Positions 45,230-54,782 are shown, counted from the first letter of the stretch. The stretch: 64,000 bases of DNA from an uncultured Bacteroidia bacterium (GCA_902774365.1 CACYHX010000011.1:1-64000); one strand, 5' to 3'. Translations and numbers: made by a program. Notes: generated by a model not told the origin, from the letters alone.

Positions 45230-46033
45230 ATGAAGAAAAACATATTGATAGCATCCCTTTTGGTTTTGTTCAGCTTTGGTGCCATGGCACAGAAAGACAA
45301 TGCGGTCTCCATCGGTGTCAAGGGAGGCATCAACATGCCTCGGATGCATTATGTCAACAACAAATATCTGAGCAGCCTGCCTCAGGCCTGGAAGATCACG
45401 CCGACGGGCGGTGTCTTTGTCGACGTCCCCATCGGAGACGTGTTTGCCATCGCCCCCGAGTTCGACTATGTGCAACGTGGCACCGACATCACCTACGAGC
45501 ATGTTTCAGGTATGCAAGTGCATTATGCCATGTCGGTCGCCTTTGTCGACTTCCGCATCCCGTTTGAGTTCCGTATTCCCATCAAGCCTTATCTACAACC
45601 CTTCATTCAGTTGGGTGCAGAAGGCGGATACCGTTTGGGAGGTCATATCCACATCGACAGGTCCGATCCCGCTCCTATAGACGCCACCATCGACGTGGGC
45701 GATGCCAATTACCCGTTGATCCATGCCGGAGCATTCGGAGGCTTGGGCCTTCGCAGCCTCGTGACCATCGGCAACTTTGATATGCTGTTCAAGTTGACCG
45801 CTTCCTATCACCATGGCTTCCTCAACTCCTATACGAAGAGTGAACTAGAAGAAGCCGTGCCCGCCGTGAACGTGAATGCCTATAACATCTCGGGCAGCCG
45901 GTTTGCGGAAGGCATAGAGGTGTGCGTGAGCATCGGCATCCCGTTGAGGGCGAGAGAAGACGACGCCTGCCGAACCTTCTCTCGTGACCGTGTCCGCCGC
46001 CGTAGCGTGGGTAGAGGTCTCTTCGGATTCTAA
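45230..46033 (+). CDS. Outer-membrane beta-barrel protein (PorT-like)
   Basis: A 267-residue protein with a signal peptide (MKKNILIASLLVLFSFGAMAQ). The next strands, SIGVKGGINMPRM and PTGGVFVDVPIGDVFAIAPE, match the small eight-stranded barrel (OMP_b-brl_2/PorT-like) pattern common in Bacteroidota. The tail from about 240 is unusual: Arg/Asp-rich (REDDACRTFSRDRVRRR) rather than ending in a barrel strand, so the C-terminus may extend into the periplasm. Probably in the same operon as the preceding lipoprotein. Confidence 0.7.
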   Translation: MKKNILIASLLVLFSFGAMAQKDNAVSIGVKGGINMPRMHYVNNKYLSSLPQAWKITPTGGVFVDVPIGDVFAIAPEFDYVQRGTDITYEHVSGMQVHYAMSVAFVDFRIPFEFRIPIKPYLQPFIQLGAEGGYRLGGHIHIDRSDPAPIDATIDVGDANYPLIHAGAFGGLGLRSLVTIGNFDMLFKLTASYHHGFLNSYTKSELEEAVPAVNVNAYNISGSRFAEGIEVCVSIGIPLRAREDDACRTFSRDRVRRRSVGRGLFGF

Positions 46034-46047
46034 TTCAGTATGAACAT

Positions 46048-46079
46048 CAGAACGGGCGGGTTTTCGAATCCGCCCATTC
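46048..46079 (+). terminator. Hairpin after the beta-barrel gene
   Basis: gggcgg / ccgccc with a 10-nt loop, weakly extended, but followed by only a short T-rich stretch; a possible terminator or attenuator before the BatA-like gene. Confidence 0.4.
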
Positions 46080-46102
46080 TTGAATACCAGCAACTGCACG
46101 AC

Positions 46103-48127
46103 ATGCGTTTCCTTTATCCAAATATGCTCTGGGGCCTGCTCGCCCTGCTGATACCCATCATCATCCACTTATTCAACTTCAGGCGGCATAAGCTGGTGTA
46201 TTTCAGCAATACCGTCGTGCTGCGTTCCATCCAGCAGGAAAACGCCAAGACACGGAAGCTGAAGTATCTGGTGACGCTGTTGCTGCGATGCCTATTCATC
46301 GCTGCGTTGGTGCTGGCCTTCGCGTTCCCGTATCGTCCCGAGAAACAGCTGAATGTCAACACGGCGGAGAGCCTCGTTGGCGTTTATATCGACAACTCGA
46401 TGAGCATGAAGGGCCAGTCGCAGCGCACCACCATGATTGAGGACGCACGGCAGTCGGCACGCGACTTGGTGCACAAGCTCAACCCCTCCAACCGTTACCT
46501 GTTGATGACCAACAGTTTCGAGGTCCAGAACGAATACCCGATGAACCAGGAGGAGATGCTCGACCAGCTCGACCGCATGAACCCCGACGGCGCCCCTGTA
46601 CCTATGGGTGAGGTGATGGACCGCTTCGGGATGCTTCGCAAACAACATGGCTTTGCCACATCCACCTTGTTCGTCTATTCCGACTTCCAAAGCAATACCT
46701 TCGACCTGTCGGCAGCCAAGGCCGACACCGCCATGCAAGTGGTGGTGGTGCCGATGGTGCCTGAGTTTAAGACTAACCTCTTTATAGATACCGTGTGGCT
46801 GGCATCGCCTATCGTCCAGGCCGGGCTGACCAATGATTTAATGGTGCGCGTGGTCAACCAAGGCGACAAGGAGGTGAAAGGCCTGCCTGTCAACTTCACC
46901 ATGAACTGCGCGACGGTGGCGTCGACGACCGTCGATATTGAGAAAAACGGTATGGCCGATGTCGAGATGCAGTTTGTGGTGGAGCGCAATGGCGACCAGC
47001 GTTGCAGCGTGGCCTTGACCGACCATCCCATCATCTTTGACGATACATACAACTTTGTCTTAAACGTGAAGCCGAGTCTCTCGGTGGTGGAGCTGGGCCA
47101 ACAAGGCACCAACTGCGCCCTGTTGTTTGACGACGACGCGCAGTTCCGTTACACGCTGATGGAGCCTTCGCGCTTCGACTTGTCGGCACTCGCCCAAGCC
47201 CAGTTGCTGATTGTGAACGAAAGCGCCGTGATGAACGAGACCCTGCAGCAGACCCTGCTGGATGCCGTCAGCGAAGGCGCCAGCCTCGTGGTGTTTCCTT
47301 CGATTGACGACCCGAAAAACAACCGCTATCTCTATGATAAACTTGGCTTGACCTTGATGGAGGTCGACACCAACACCACGAATGTGGAGAACATAGCCCA
47401 GCAGCATGCCTTCTTCAGCGACGTGATCTTGGCTTTGCCCCAGCATCCCGACCTGCCCAAGGTGAAACAGCATGTCAGGATGCGGCCCAATGGCTTGGCC
47501 ACGCCTCTGCTGACTTTGCAGAACGGTGACCCGTTGCTGATGATGGAGTCGGTGGGGAAGGGACAGGCCTTCGTGATGGCTACGGCCTTGACCTCCCAGT
47601 GGAGCGACCTTGCCGACAACGCCCTCTTCGTGCCGATGATGGTCAAGATGGCCTTCATGGGTGGCAAGTTGGATAAGCTGGCCTATACGATAGGGCAGGA
47701 TAAGATGCTGGTGCTGGGTGGGATGAGTCTCGAAGGCGACCATCACTTCCTCTTCGCCAACGCCGAAAGAAACTATGAGATGATGCCTGCCTCGGATGTA
47801 CGCAACGGCAAGGTATATCTCTATCTGAACGACAACCTGCCAGCGGCGGGTTTCTATGACCTGCTCGTCAACGACACGGTGAATCGTGTGACCGCCTGGA
47901 ACGAAAGCCGCGTGGAGTCGAAGATGGACTTCTCCGAGCGCGATGCCATCGAGCCTGCGTTCAAGAAAGCCGGTTTCGACGTGGCTGCCGTCCTCGACAC
48001 TTCTGACTTTGCCACCGCCGACTTGGTGGAAGCCATGGCGCACCAAAGCTCGCAATGGAAGCTCTTTGCTTTGATAGCATTGCTGGCTTTGTTGGGAGAA
48101 ATTGCCGTGCTGCGGTTTTGGAAGTGA
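46103..48127 (+). CDS. BatA-like inner-membrane protein with von Willebrand factor A domain
   Basis: A 674-residue protein. The N-terminal double-helix BatA domain (YPNMLWGLLALLIPIIIHLFNF, then a second helix at about 57-77) is followed by a VWA domain with MIDAS residues Asp97-Ser99-Ser101 in YIDNSMSMKG. A long beta-rich middle (SLSVVELGQQG, glutamine-amidotransferase-like pieces) and a C-terminal helix (about 655-670) follow. BatA-type proteins are linked to MoxR ATPases and stress tolerance, but no moxR gene is adjacent here. Start at MRFLYPNMLW by homology; the longer frame would translate the hairpin at 46048. Confidence 0.82.
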   Translation: MRFLYPNMLWGLLALLIPIIIHLFNFRRHKLVYFSNTVVLRSIQQENAKTRKLKYLVTLLLRCLFIAALVLAFAFPYRPEKQLNVNTAESLVGVYIDNSMSMKGQSQRTTMIEDARQSARDLVHKLNPSNRYLLMTNSFEVQNEYPMNQEEMLDQLDRMNPDGAPVPMGEVMDRFGMLRKQHGFATSTLFVYSDFQSNTFDLSAAKADTAMQVVVVPMVPEFKTNLFIDTVWLASPIVQAGLTNDLMVRVVNQGDKEVKGLPVNFTMNCATVASTTVDIEKNGMADVEMQFVVERNGDQRCSVALTDHPIIFDDTYNFVLNVKPSLSVVELGQQGTNCALLFDDDAQFRYTLMEPSRFDLSALAQAQLLIVNESAVMNETLQQTLLDAVSEGASLVVFPSIDDPKNNRYLYDKLGLTLMEVDTNTTNVENIAQQHAFFSDVILALPQHPDLPKVKQHVRMRPNGLATPLLTLQNGDPLLMMESVGKGQAFVMATALTSQWSDLADNALFVPMMVKMAFMGGKLDKLAYTIGQDKMLVLGGMSLEGDHHFLFANAERNYEMMPASDVRNGKVYLYLNDNLPAAGFYDLLVNDTVNRVTAWNESRVESKMDFSERDAIEPAFKKAGFDVAAVLDTSDFATADLVEAMAHQSSQWKLFALIALLALLGEIAVLRFWK

Positions 48128-48165
48128 TGCCGCAATAATTACAAAGGACATATATAAAAAACCGT

Positions 48166-48205
48166 AGCCTGTGCAACAATTTGGCACAGGCTCGCTTTTT
48201 CTTTG
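48166..48205 (+). repeat. Terminator-promoter repeat, copy 1
   Basis: agcctgtgc (48166-48174), 9-nt loop, gcacaggct (48184-48192), T-run, and TTTCTTTG (48198-48205). 38 nt after the BatA-like stop and 29 nt before the next ATG. Confidence 0.85.
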
Positions 48206-48233
48206 CAGTGAGAAACCAATAAAAACTACTGCG

Positions 48234-48761
48234 ATGAATGAGTATTTCAAAAATCTTCCTCTTGAAGAGTACGAGGCGATCTTGGCCAACCGAGAGTATT
48301 GGGACGACTTCTCCTGCGAATGGGAGCAGTATTCCACATTGGAACAGAGGCTCATCCGTATGGGTGGCTTTGTCCAAAGGGGCGGTGACCTGAACCTTGT
48401 TATCCTGCGTTATGCCGAAGGCCGCGAATACACTTATAGGGTGACGATTCAGTCCTGCTTGATGAAGTATATAGAGCATTTCGTATCCAAAGACCAATGG
48501 TTCATGCGTATCGTCCGCCTCGAAAAGGAGGAGGCGGTGAAGCTGCTGTCGGAGCTGCTGAAAGCTACCGTGAAGGACAGCTGCGAATACGATAGATATA
48601 ACAAGAAGTACTATTCAGTAAGTTTGCTTGAGACCAAGGGTGTTGATACCGAGGCCATGCTCGCAGCCATTGAAAAAGAGCACAAGGAGTCGCATCCTAA
48701 CGAGACCATCGAAATGGTCCGTAAAAGGGCTAGGGGATGGATATGGGGGAGTTTGTGGTGA
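48234..48761 (+). CDS. Hypothetical protein, 175 residues
   Basis: Start MNEYFKNLPLEEYEAILANR, following a repeat-borne promoter. Predicted soluble and mixed alpha/beta, with a charged C-terminal helix (EMVRKRARGWIWGSLW). No recognised family. The aromatic-rich EYWDDFSCEWEQYSTLEQR block near the start is the most distinctive feature. It is the first gene of the accessory island; composition is close to that of the host genes, unlike the DUF262 pair behind it. Confidence 0.6.
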   Translation: MNEYFKNLPLEEYEAILANREYWDDFSCEWEQYSTLEQRLIRMGGFVQRGGDLNLVILRYAEGREYTYRVTIQSCLMKYIEHFVSKDQWFMRIVRLEKEEAVKLLSELLKATVKDSCEYDRYNKKYYSVSLLETKGVDTEAMLAAIEKEHKESHPNETIEMVRKRARGWIWGSLW

Positions 48762-48797
48762 AAAGCTTATGTGCATTTCATAATAAAAAGAAAGCAC

Positions 48798-48828
48798 TTG
48801 TTAGTTCGAGGAATTATTGATAGTTTTG
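48798..48828 (+). promoter_or_regulatory. Promoter of the DUF262 pair
   Basis: TTG at 48798-48800, 20 nt, then TAGTTTTG at 48821-48828; ATG 21 nt later. Confidence 0.65.
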
Positions 48829-48848
48829 CAAGTCAAATTTAAAAACAA

Positions 48849-50888
48849 ATGGCAGAGAATAAGATTGAATTAAAATCCGTAAGTGAACTTCTTGGAATGA
48901 AGTTCTTTATACCTAGTTACCAACGAGGGTACCGCTGGACGGAACAACAGGTGAAAGATTTGTTAAATGATGTGAAGGAGTTTATTCAAAATAAGAACGC
49001 TGAGTTTTATAGCCTACAACCACTAGTCGTGAGAAAGAAATGGCCAGATACAGCATTGGAACAGGTTAAGGAGAAAACCACTATGGAAGAAATCGAAGAA
49101 TATATTGGCAATTGCGAATGGGAAGTTATAGATGGTCAACAACGACTTACGACAATTTACATCATTTTGTGTTATTTGGGCGACAAGGGAAAAACCTATT
49201 CCATAAATTATGCAACAAGAAAAGGATTTGATGATTTCCTTAAAAAAGTAGAAATAACAGATAAAAATGACTTTGATGATTTTTTGAATGAATGTCTTGA
49301 AAAAAATGACTTTGACAATATTGATTTTTACCATGTATACACTTCTTATTGCACAATAAAGCATTGGTTCGAGGATGAAAATAATGGTGAAGTTAAACAA
49401 GAGAATTTCAAAACCCAACTGCTTACAAATGTCAAATTCATTTGGTACGAATCAGTTGCTGAGGATCCCATAGAAGTTTTTACCCGATTAAACATCGGAA
49501 AAATCAAACTAACCAATTCAGAACTTATTAAAGCGTTGATGCTTAATCGTTCGAATTTTAAGAATGAGTTATATCGTCATGTCCAATTAAGACAGCAGGA
49601 GATAGCAAGTGAGTGGGATCAAATTGAATACACTTTTCAAAACGATGAGTTTTGGCTTTTCCTACACGAAAAGGATTATGGGAAACCCACACGTATTGAT
49701 TCCATTTTTGACTTGATTTGTGAGAATGATGGACTTAAAGTTTTCATGAAGCAAGATAACGATAAGGAATTAGTTAAAGATACGGATAAAAAGAATAAAA
49801 AAATAGGCAATGATGAATACAGGACATTCCGTTACTTTTATGAGTATTTTCATATGAAAGAGGGTCAGGAACAGTGTGGCGAAAACAATGAAAAACATGA
49901 TGCAACAGAAGAAACACGGATTGAAAAGTGCTGGAAAGAAGTGAAAAAGTATTATCAAACCTTCCAAGAATGGTTCAATGACTTAGAAATGTATCATTAT
50001 ATTGGCTTTTTGGTAGAACAAGGCTTTAAACTGGATTTTCTTTGTAAATTATGGACAAACGACAAGACGATGTTTGTCAATCTATTAAAAAAACTAATTA
50101 AAAGTAAAATTAAAGGACATGCTGATTTAGAAGAAATATATGAAATTGAATACAAAAAAGATGGTAAAACAATTAAAGGTGTGGATAAGAAAAATTGTAG
50201 ACCTGTATTATTGTTGCATAACATCCAAACTGTCATTGAACAGTCAAAAATAACTCATGAAAAGTACCAGCAGTCGATTTTCTATAAGTTCCCGTTCCAT
50301 CTTTATAAAATAGAAGGTTGGGATGTGGAGCATATTGATTCAAACACAGAAAATGATTTGACTGAAAAGACTTCCCAAAATGAATTCTTGATCAATATTT
50401 ATTATGCTGTTGATGAGGAAACGCAGAAAAAGATCCGTGACTTCATCAATGATCCTGATGCTACAAATTTCAGCGATTTTAAGAATTATAACAACCCAGA
50501 GCCATTGTCTGGCCCTGAAGAAAAGAATCAGATTTGGAATTACACGCTATTAGATTCTTCCACGAACCGTAGTTATGGCAACGCAATTTTTTCTGCAAAA
50601 AGGAGAATCATCATAGGAAAAGATAGAGGTGTTTTATTCTCTATTCCTACAACAAAAAAAGAAAAAGGGAAAGATGTCTTTGTTGTGGGAGATGCAAAAA
50701 AAGCCACTTCTGCATTTATTCCACCTTGCACCAAACAAATATTCTTAAAATACTACTCTCCAATTTCAACGGATTTCAATTACTGGACAATACCCGATGC
50801 TAAAGCGTATAAGCAAAACATCCTCGAAACCTTGAAAGAATTTGGAGTTACTAGCAATCAAAACACAAAAGAAAATGGTAACAACTAA
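48849..50888 (+). CDS. DUF262/DUF1524 protein (GmrSD-like restriction endonuclease)
   Basis: A 679-residue protein. The N-terminal DUF262 (ParB/sulfiredoxin-like) domain has IPSYQRGYRW (21-30) and the nucleotide-binding DGQQRLTT (95-102). The C-terminal DUF1524-type HNH region has WDVEHIDS with His495 and, about 75 residues later, the Asn/Lys part LLDSSTNRSYGN then FSAKRR. This is the fused GmrS-GmrD arrangement of type IV restriction enzymes that cleave modified phage DNA, driven by NTP hydrolysis. Markedly AT-rich and Lys/Asn-rich compared with neighbours, so probably acquired. Overlaps the second DUF262 gene by 14 nt. Confidence 0.85.
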   Translation: MAENKIELKSVSELLGMKFFIPSYQRGYRWTEQQVKDLLNDVKEFIQNKNAEFYSLQPLVVRKKWPDTALEQVKEKTTMEEIEEYIGNCEWEVIDGQQRLTTIYIILCYLGDKGKTYSINYATRKGFDDFLKKVEITDKNDFDDFLNECLEKNDFDNIDFYHVYTSYCTIKHWFEDENNGEVKQENFKTQLLTNVKFIWYESVAEDPIEVFTRLNIGKIKLTNSELIKALMLNRSNFKNELYRHVQLRQQEIASEWDQIEYTFQNDEFWLFLHEKDYGKPTRIDSIFDLICENDGLKVFMKQDNDKELVKDTDKKNKKIGNDEYRTFRYFYEYFHMKEGQEQCGENNEKHDATEETRIEKCWKEVKKYYQTFQEWFNDLEMYHYIGFLVEQGFKLDFLCKLWTNDKTMFVNLLKKLIKSKIKGHADLEEIYEIEYKKDGKTIKGVDKKNCRPVLLLHNIQTVIEQSKITHEKYQQSIFYKFPFHLYKIEGWDVEHIDSNTENDLTEKTSQNEFLINIYYAVDEETQKKIRDFINDPDATNFSDFKNYNNPEPLSGPEEKNQIWNYTLLDSSTNRSYGNAIFSAKRRIIIGKDRGVLFSIPTTKKEKGKDVFVVGDAKKATSAFIPPCTKQIFLKYYSPISTDFNYWTIPDAKAYKQNILETLKEFGVTSNQNTKENGNN

Positions 50889-53421
50889 TCATACAACCAC
50901 TTTTTGGCATTTCCTGGAAAACTATTCAATTGAAATCCCAATTATTCAACGTGATTACGCACAAGGTAGAGTTGGCAAAGAGAGTCTGCGTAAAAGTTTC
51001 TTGAATGACTTAAAAGAAGTTTTAGACAAACCAGTAAAAGAATTGAAACTAGATTTTGTTTATGGCTCTAACGAAAACAAGAAACTGTTCCCGTTAGATG
51101 GCCAGCAACGTCTTACCACCCTTTGGCTCCTACATTGGTTTATCGCATTGAAATCACACAGATTAAAAGAAGCGTCAAAGCTTTTAAACAAATTCAGTTA
51201 TGAGACAAGAGTGTCGTCTCGTAACTTTTGTGAAGAAATGTGTAAGCAAGAGAATTTTGAAAAGTACAATTGCGGTAATGATATTGTTGGATTTATTACT
51301 AATCAAACATGGTTCTATTCTGCATGGAAACAAGATCCCACAATACAGTCCATGCTTAGAATGCTGGGAGGGAGTAAAGACAAAAATGATTTATCAGATG
51401 GAATCGAAAAAGTATTTGGCTGTTGTAATTGCATCTCAAATGGGAAGAGTAGATTTGATTACTATTACGATTTATTGACTGGTGTAGATTGTCCAATAGT
51501 GTTTTATTATTTGCCAAAGGATTTTGGCAATTCCGATGATCTTTATATAAAAATGAACGCACGAGGAGAGCAATTGACCAGTTTTGAGAACTTCAAAGCG
51601 GATTTGATAGGATATATAGAAAAACAGGCAAAAAATGATGGCTTTGCAACTGACCAAAAAGAAATATGGGAAGAACTATTAAACCCTAAATACGGTATCC
51701 CCAAAAAGATTGATACCGATTGGACAGATATTTTTTGGAAAAACAAATCAAAAGGAACAAGCGACGGTCGAATGGCTAATCGTATTGACGAGATTTATTT
51801 TGCATTTTTGAATAGGTTTTTTTGGAACAGTCTTTTTATGCTTAAGATAAACAAAGATAATAAGTCCGAGTATGTATTGAAACTAGGGGAGGGATTATTG
51901 CCCGATGGAGGCAAGACCTATACTATTGAAAATGAAAATGATTCATATAAGTATTTAAATGGAGATAAATACTATACGTATTTTAATCTTGACCCATATA
52001 AATACGATGGTGGAACAATCCCTTTGGTTTTTTTTAATGAATTATTGCTTGTTCTTGATCGCCTTGGAAAGTACAATGGTGTTATTTCGGAGTGTAACTG
52101 GGATAATGCTTTTAGGTTTATTCCGGAATATGTTTTTGAAAAGAAAGAAAAAAGGAGATTCAATGCACTGATTGAGAATGAGAACAAAGAAAAAGTATTG
52201 GCAATTACTGGTATAAATCAAATACAAAGGATTGTCTTTTATGCCGTGTGCAAGTACCTTAAAGAGGGTGAAGCGGATGAAATTTCTATGAAACGATGGA
52301 TGAGAGTGGTCTGGAATTTGGTGTCAGGCTATAGAAGTGACGGTAGCCTTCAGATTAGAAGCACAACTGCAATGAGGACGGCTATGGAGTTCATCGATTC
52401 TCTTGACAGTCATAATGTTTACAAATCTTTGGTTTGTAAATTGGATAATGCACACTTGTTTCAATCATTAAATAACCCTAAAGGTTTGGATAACACAGAT
52501 TTTGGTAAAAGGTGCAAGGAAGAAATCGCAAAAGCGTATCAAATAATAATAAACAATCCTCGTGATGATGGAAAAACATGGGAACAAGTGATTGAGGAGG
52601 CTGAAACAGCATTCTTTTTTAAGGGCTCAATCCGTTTTCTGTTCACTGCAGATGATGGGAGTGTTGATTGGAGTGATTTTGATGAGAAATTGCGAAATGC
52701 ACGGTGGTATTTTGATCGAGAGTCAAACACAATAGAATTAGCAAAATACTTTGATGATGAAGACGTGAAAAGATTGTGGAAACAATTCGATTTTACCACT
52801 GATAGTAATCAATGGGAAGCTTTGTTGTTATTGGAAGAACCAATTCAAATTCATAATTTTTTGATGAAAAAAGAAATTGTGGAGAAGTCGGATTTGGTAA
52901 TGGATATAGAGTATCTGGTCTCAAAGATAGAGGGCAATTTGTGGCTCAGAGATTGGCATACTGATAATATGTATCTCACCAATTATAGAACACAGATTTC
53001 GGAGCCAGAAAATGGATATGTGTATATGGTCGGGAATAGGAAAAGAAACAGATTGATTTCTGGCATAAGTCAATCCGCTCAAATTAATATTATCTATCAA
53101 AAGGGCTGGGGTGGTCAATGCCTCACAGACAAAGAAGCTGGGAATCAATATCATAGAGGGATAGTGTTCGATTTGAAATACGGAGGCCATTATTTTAGAT
53201 TACATAAAAACAATACGATTTGTTTGATGAATAAAGACAGGACAAGCAAACAATACAAAAATGCAGCTGCCGGTGATAAACCAGAGAATACCTATTATTT
53301 CCCCGTAAAGTCAGAAAATGTGGATGATATTATAAATCAACTTAACTGCCTTATCTCAAGATTCGAATCTGACAAGAAAAACAGCCCATGTTATGATAAT
53401 TGTCAAAACAAAGTTAAATAA
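50875..53421 (+). CDS. Second DUF262 protein, partner of the first
   Basis: An 848-residue protein, start MVTTNHTTTFWHFLENYS. DUF262 motifs: IPIIQRDYAQGR (21-32) and PLDGQQRLTTLWLLHW (73-88), with KMNARGEQLTSFENFKADL typical of the domain's second half. I see no HNH motif like that of its partner. The C-terminal 130 residues are rich in Gly/Tyr/Asn (NGYVYMVGNRKRN, GVDD) and may form a sensor or DNA-binding module. Same low GC as the first gene, and the 14-nt overlap makes them a two-protein unit. Likely anti-phage; unproven. Confidence 0.8.
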   Translation: MVTTNHTTTFWHFLENYSIEIPIIQRDYAQGRVGKESLRKSFLNDLKEVLDKPVKELKLDFVYGSNENKKLFPLDGQQRLTTLWLLHWFIALKSHRLKEASKLLNKFSYETRVSSRNFCEEMCKQENFEKYNCGNDIVGFITNQTWFYSAWKQDPTIQSMLRMLGGSKDKNDLSDGIEKVFGCCNCISNGKSRFDYYYDLLTGVDCPIVFYYLPKDFGNSDDLYIKMNARGEQLTSFENFKADLIGYIEKQAKNDGFATDQKEIWEELLNPKYGIPKKIDTDWTDIFWKNKSKGTSDGRMANRIDEIYFAFLNRFFWNSLFMLKINKDNKSEYVLKLGEGLLPDGGKTYTIENENDSYKYLNGDKYYTYFNLDPYKYDGGTIPLVFFNELLLVLDRLGKYNGVISECNWDNAFRFIPEYVFEKKEKRRFNALIENENKEKVLAITGINQIQRIVFYAVCKYLKEGEADEISMKRWMRVVWNLVSGYRSDGSLQIRSTTAMRTAMEFIDSLDSHNVYKSLVCKLDNAHLFQSLNNPKGLDNTDFGKRCKEEIAKAYQIIINNPRDDGKTWEQVIEEAETAFFFKGSIRFLFTADDGSVDWSDFDEKLRNARWYFDRESNTIELAKYFDDEDVKRLWKQFDFTTDSNQWEALLLLEEPIQIHNFLMKKEIVEKSDLVMDIEYLVSKIEGNLWLRDWHTDNMYLTNYRTQISEPENGYVYMVGNRKRNRLISGISQSAQINIIYQKGWGGQCLTDKEAGNQYHRGIVFDLKYGGHYFRLHKNNTICLMNKDRTSKQYKNAAAGDKPENTYYFPVKSENVDDIINQLNCLISRFESDKKNSPCYDNCQNKVK

Positions 53422-53461
53422 ATCGCTAATATTGTTTTGACATAATTTTAGCGTGTTTCAT

Positions 53462-53503
53462 AGCCTGTGCAACAAATCGGCACAGGCTTTCTTTTTCGTT
53501 GCA
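53462..53503 (+). repeat. Terminator-promoter repeat, copy 2
   Basis: agcctgtgc (53462-53470), 9-nt loop, gcacaggct (53480-53488), T-run. The -7-like box is degenerate (TTCGTTG), and a separate TACTTTTG follows at 53551. 41 nt after the DUF262 stop. Confidence 0.85.
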
Positions 53504-53550
53504 GCAGAGAATTAAAGGGGCTGTTAGCTGGTTTGTTTCATAAAAAGGTT

Positions 53551-53558
53551 TACTTTTG
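53551..53558 (+). promoter_or_regulatory. -7 box for the zinc-ribbon gene
   Basis: TACTTTTG, 33 nt before the ATG at 53591. Confidence 0.6.
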
Positions 53559-53590
53559 CTGTAAATATCATATTGGCTTTACGCCTACAA

Positions 53591-53950
53591 ATGCAAAATC
53601 CTCTACGATTAAACTATCAATGTAAGAGATGTGGCATACTGATTAAAACAGAGCGACAGCCCAATGTGCTCAATTGCCGGGCTGGCAACTACCACGATTG
53701 GAACGACCTCGGCGAAGTCGGTAGCGAAAACTACCGATGCAAGAAATGCGGTCTTCTCGTTGAAAGCATGAATACCCCATCCTCTTATGGATGCACTGCC
53801 GGAATCTACCACAATTGGCAAGACATGTGCCCGATAGGCGCCGATGTCTATCAATGCAAGAAATGTGGCGTTCTGTTGTATGCCTCAAAGACGCCTAACG
53901 CATATGACTGCCCTTCGGGCGGGTATCACCAGTGGAACAAATTAAGTTAA
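53591..53950 (+). CDS. Triple zinc-ribbon-like small protein
   Basis: A 119-residue protein made of three tandem units of about 40 residues. Each has the pattern Y-x-C-K-x-C-G-x-L, then P-x4-C-x2-G-x-Y-H-x-W (YQCKRCGILI, YRCKKCGLLV, YQCKKCGVLL). Three cysteines plus one histidine per unit suggest one zinc site each. Start at MQNPLRLNYQ; an upstream TTG is less likely. No named family recognised. It ends 5 nt before the next gene, so the two are probably co-expressed. Could bind nucleic acid or protein; unknown. Confidence 0.65.
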   Translation: MQNPLRLNYQCKRCGILIKTERQPNVLNCRAGNYHDWNDLGEVGSENYRCKKCGLLVESMNTPSSYGCTAGIYHNWQDMCPIGADVYQCKKCGVLLYASKTPNAYDCPSGGYHQWNKLS

Positions 53951-53955
53951 ATAAT

Positions 53956-54756
53956 ATGGAAAAATATATAAACTACAACGATCTGTTAGACACGCTCTTT
54001 AAGCAATGGGAAAACAGCTATGATGAAGTCGAGAGAAATAAATTCTGTAATGATGGTTTAATGCTAATTCCTGACAATCCAAATCCTGATAACCTCTCCT
54101 ATGTTGATGAATTATGGGAGAAATCTGAAAGACGCGTGATGTTCTTGCTGAAAGATAGTCCAGATGGAGGAAAAGACGATATTCGACGTTGGCTTATTGA
54201 AAAAGAAGCATGCAGAAATCTAACTGGTCGTATCGGACAAACTGGCTTTTTGCCAAGTATTGCCATGATGTTATATGGCTTGATGATTACTAAGAAAGAA
54301 TACAGATTGGGCTACTCAGAAGTTTTAGAAACAAAAATGGATGAAGTCAAAAAGATGTGGAATAGCACCCCCTTTGCTCTCGTTGAGTCAAAGAAAGTGG
54401 CAGGGCATCCGGATGTAAAGGACAAAGAGGTTGCAGACGCAATAAAACGTGATGCTGTATTCCTGAAAAAAGAGTTGGACATTCTAAAACCAAATATAAT
54501 TGTTTGCTGTGGAAAGCCCCAATTCGCATTTGTTACAGAGATTTATCTAAATGGTAAGGACCACGAAGAATTTGTTTCCTAGAATTATCCTGATAAAAGG
54601 AATTATGGTTGTCTTTGGTATTATTCAAAAGAAAGAATCGCGGTTATCAAATCGCATCATCCTACAAATCGAGGCAAAGCCAAGTGGAAAATCTATGAGC
54701 GTGTTATTAGTCCCTTTGGAGGACTTATGAACGAACGCAATCCCGATTTTGGCTGA
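53956..54756 (+). pseudogene. Uncharacterised gene interrupted by an in-frame TAG (possibly UDG-like fold)
   Basis: Begins MEKYINYNDLLDTLFKQWEN and reaches TAG at 54580-54582 after 208 codons. The same frame then stays open for 57 further codons (NYPDKRNYGCLWYYSKERIA onward, ending NPDFG) to TGA at 54754-54756. The downstream part has coding character (SHHPTNRGKAKWKIYERV), so one nonsense mutation in a 266-residue gene is the simplest reading. RRVMFLLKDSPDGG, TPFALVESKKVAGHP and NIIVCCGKPQ, with the later KSHHP, recall the uracil-DNA-glycosylase-like fold, but this is weak. AT-rich, like the DUF262 pair. Confidence 0.65.
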
Positions 54757-54782
54757 TATTTCATTTTATTCAGATTTCCCCA

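Noticed and set aside
54580..54582. TAG as a programmed recoding site (for example pyrrolysine)
   Set aside because: No recoding structure recognised and no pyrrolysine genes in the window; a nonsense mutation is simpler. Kept as a finding only for checking.
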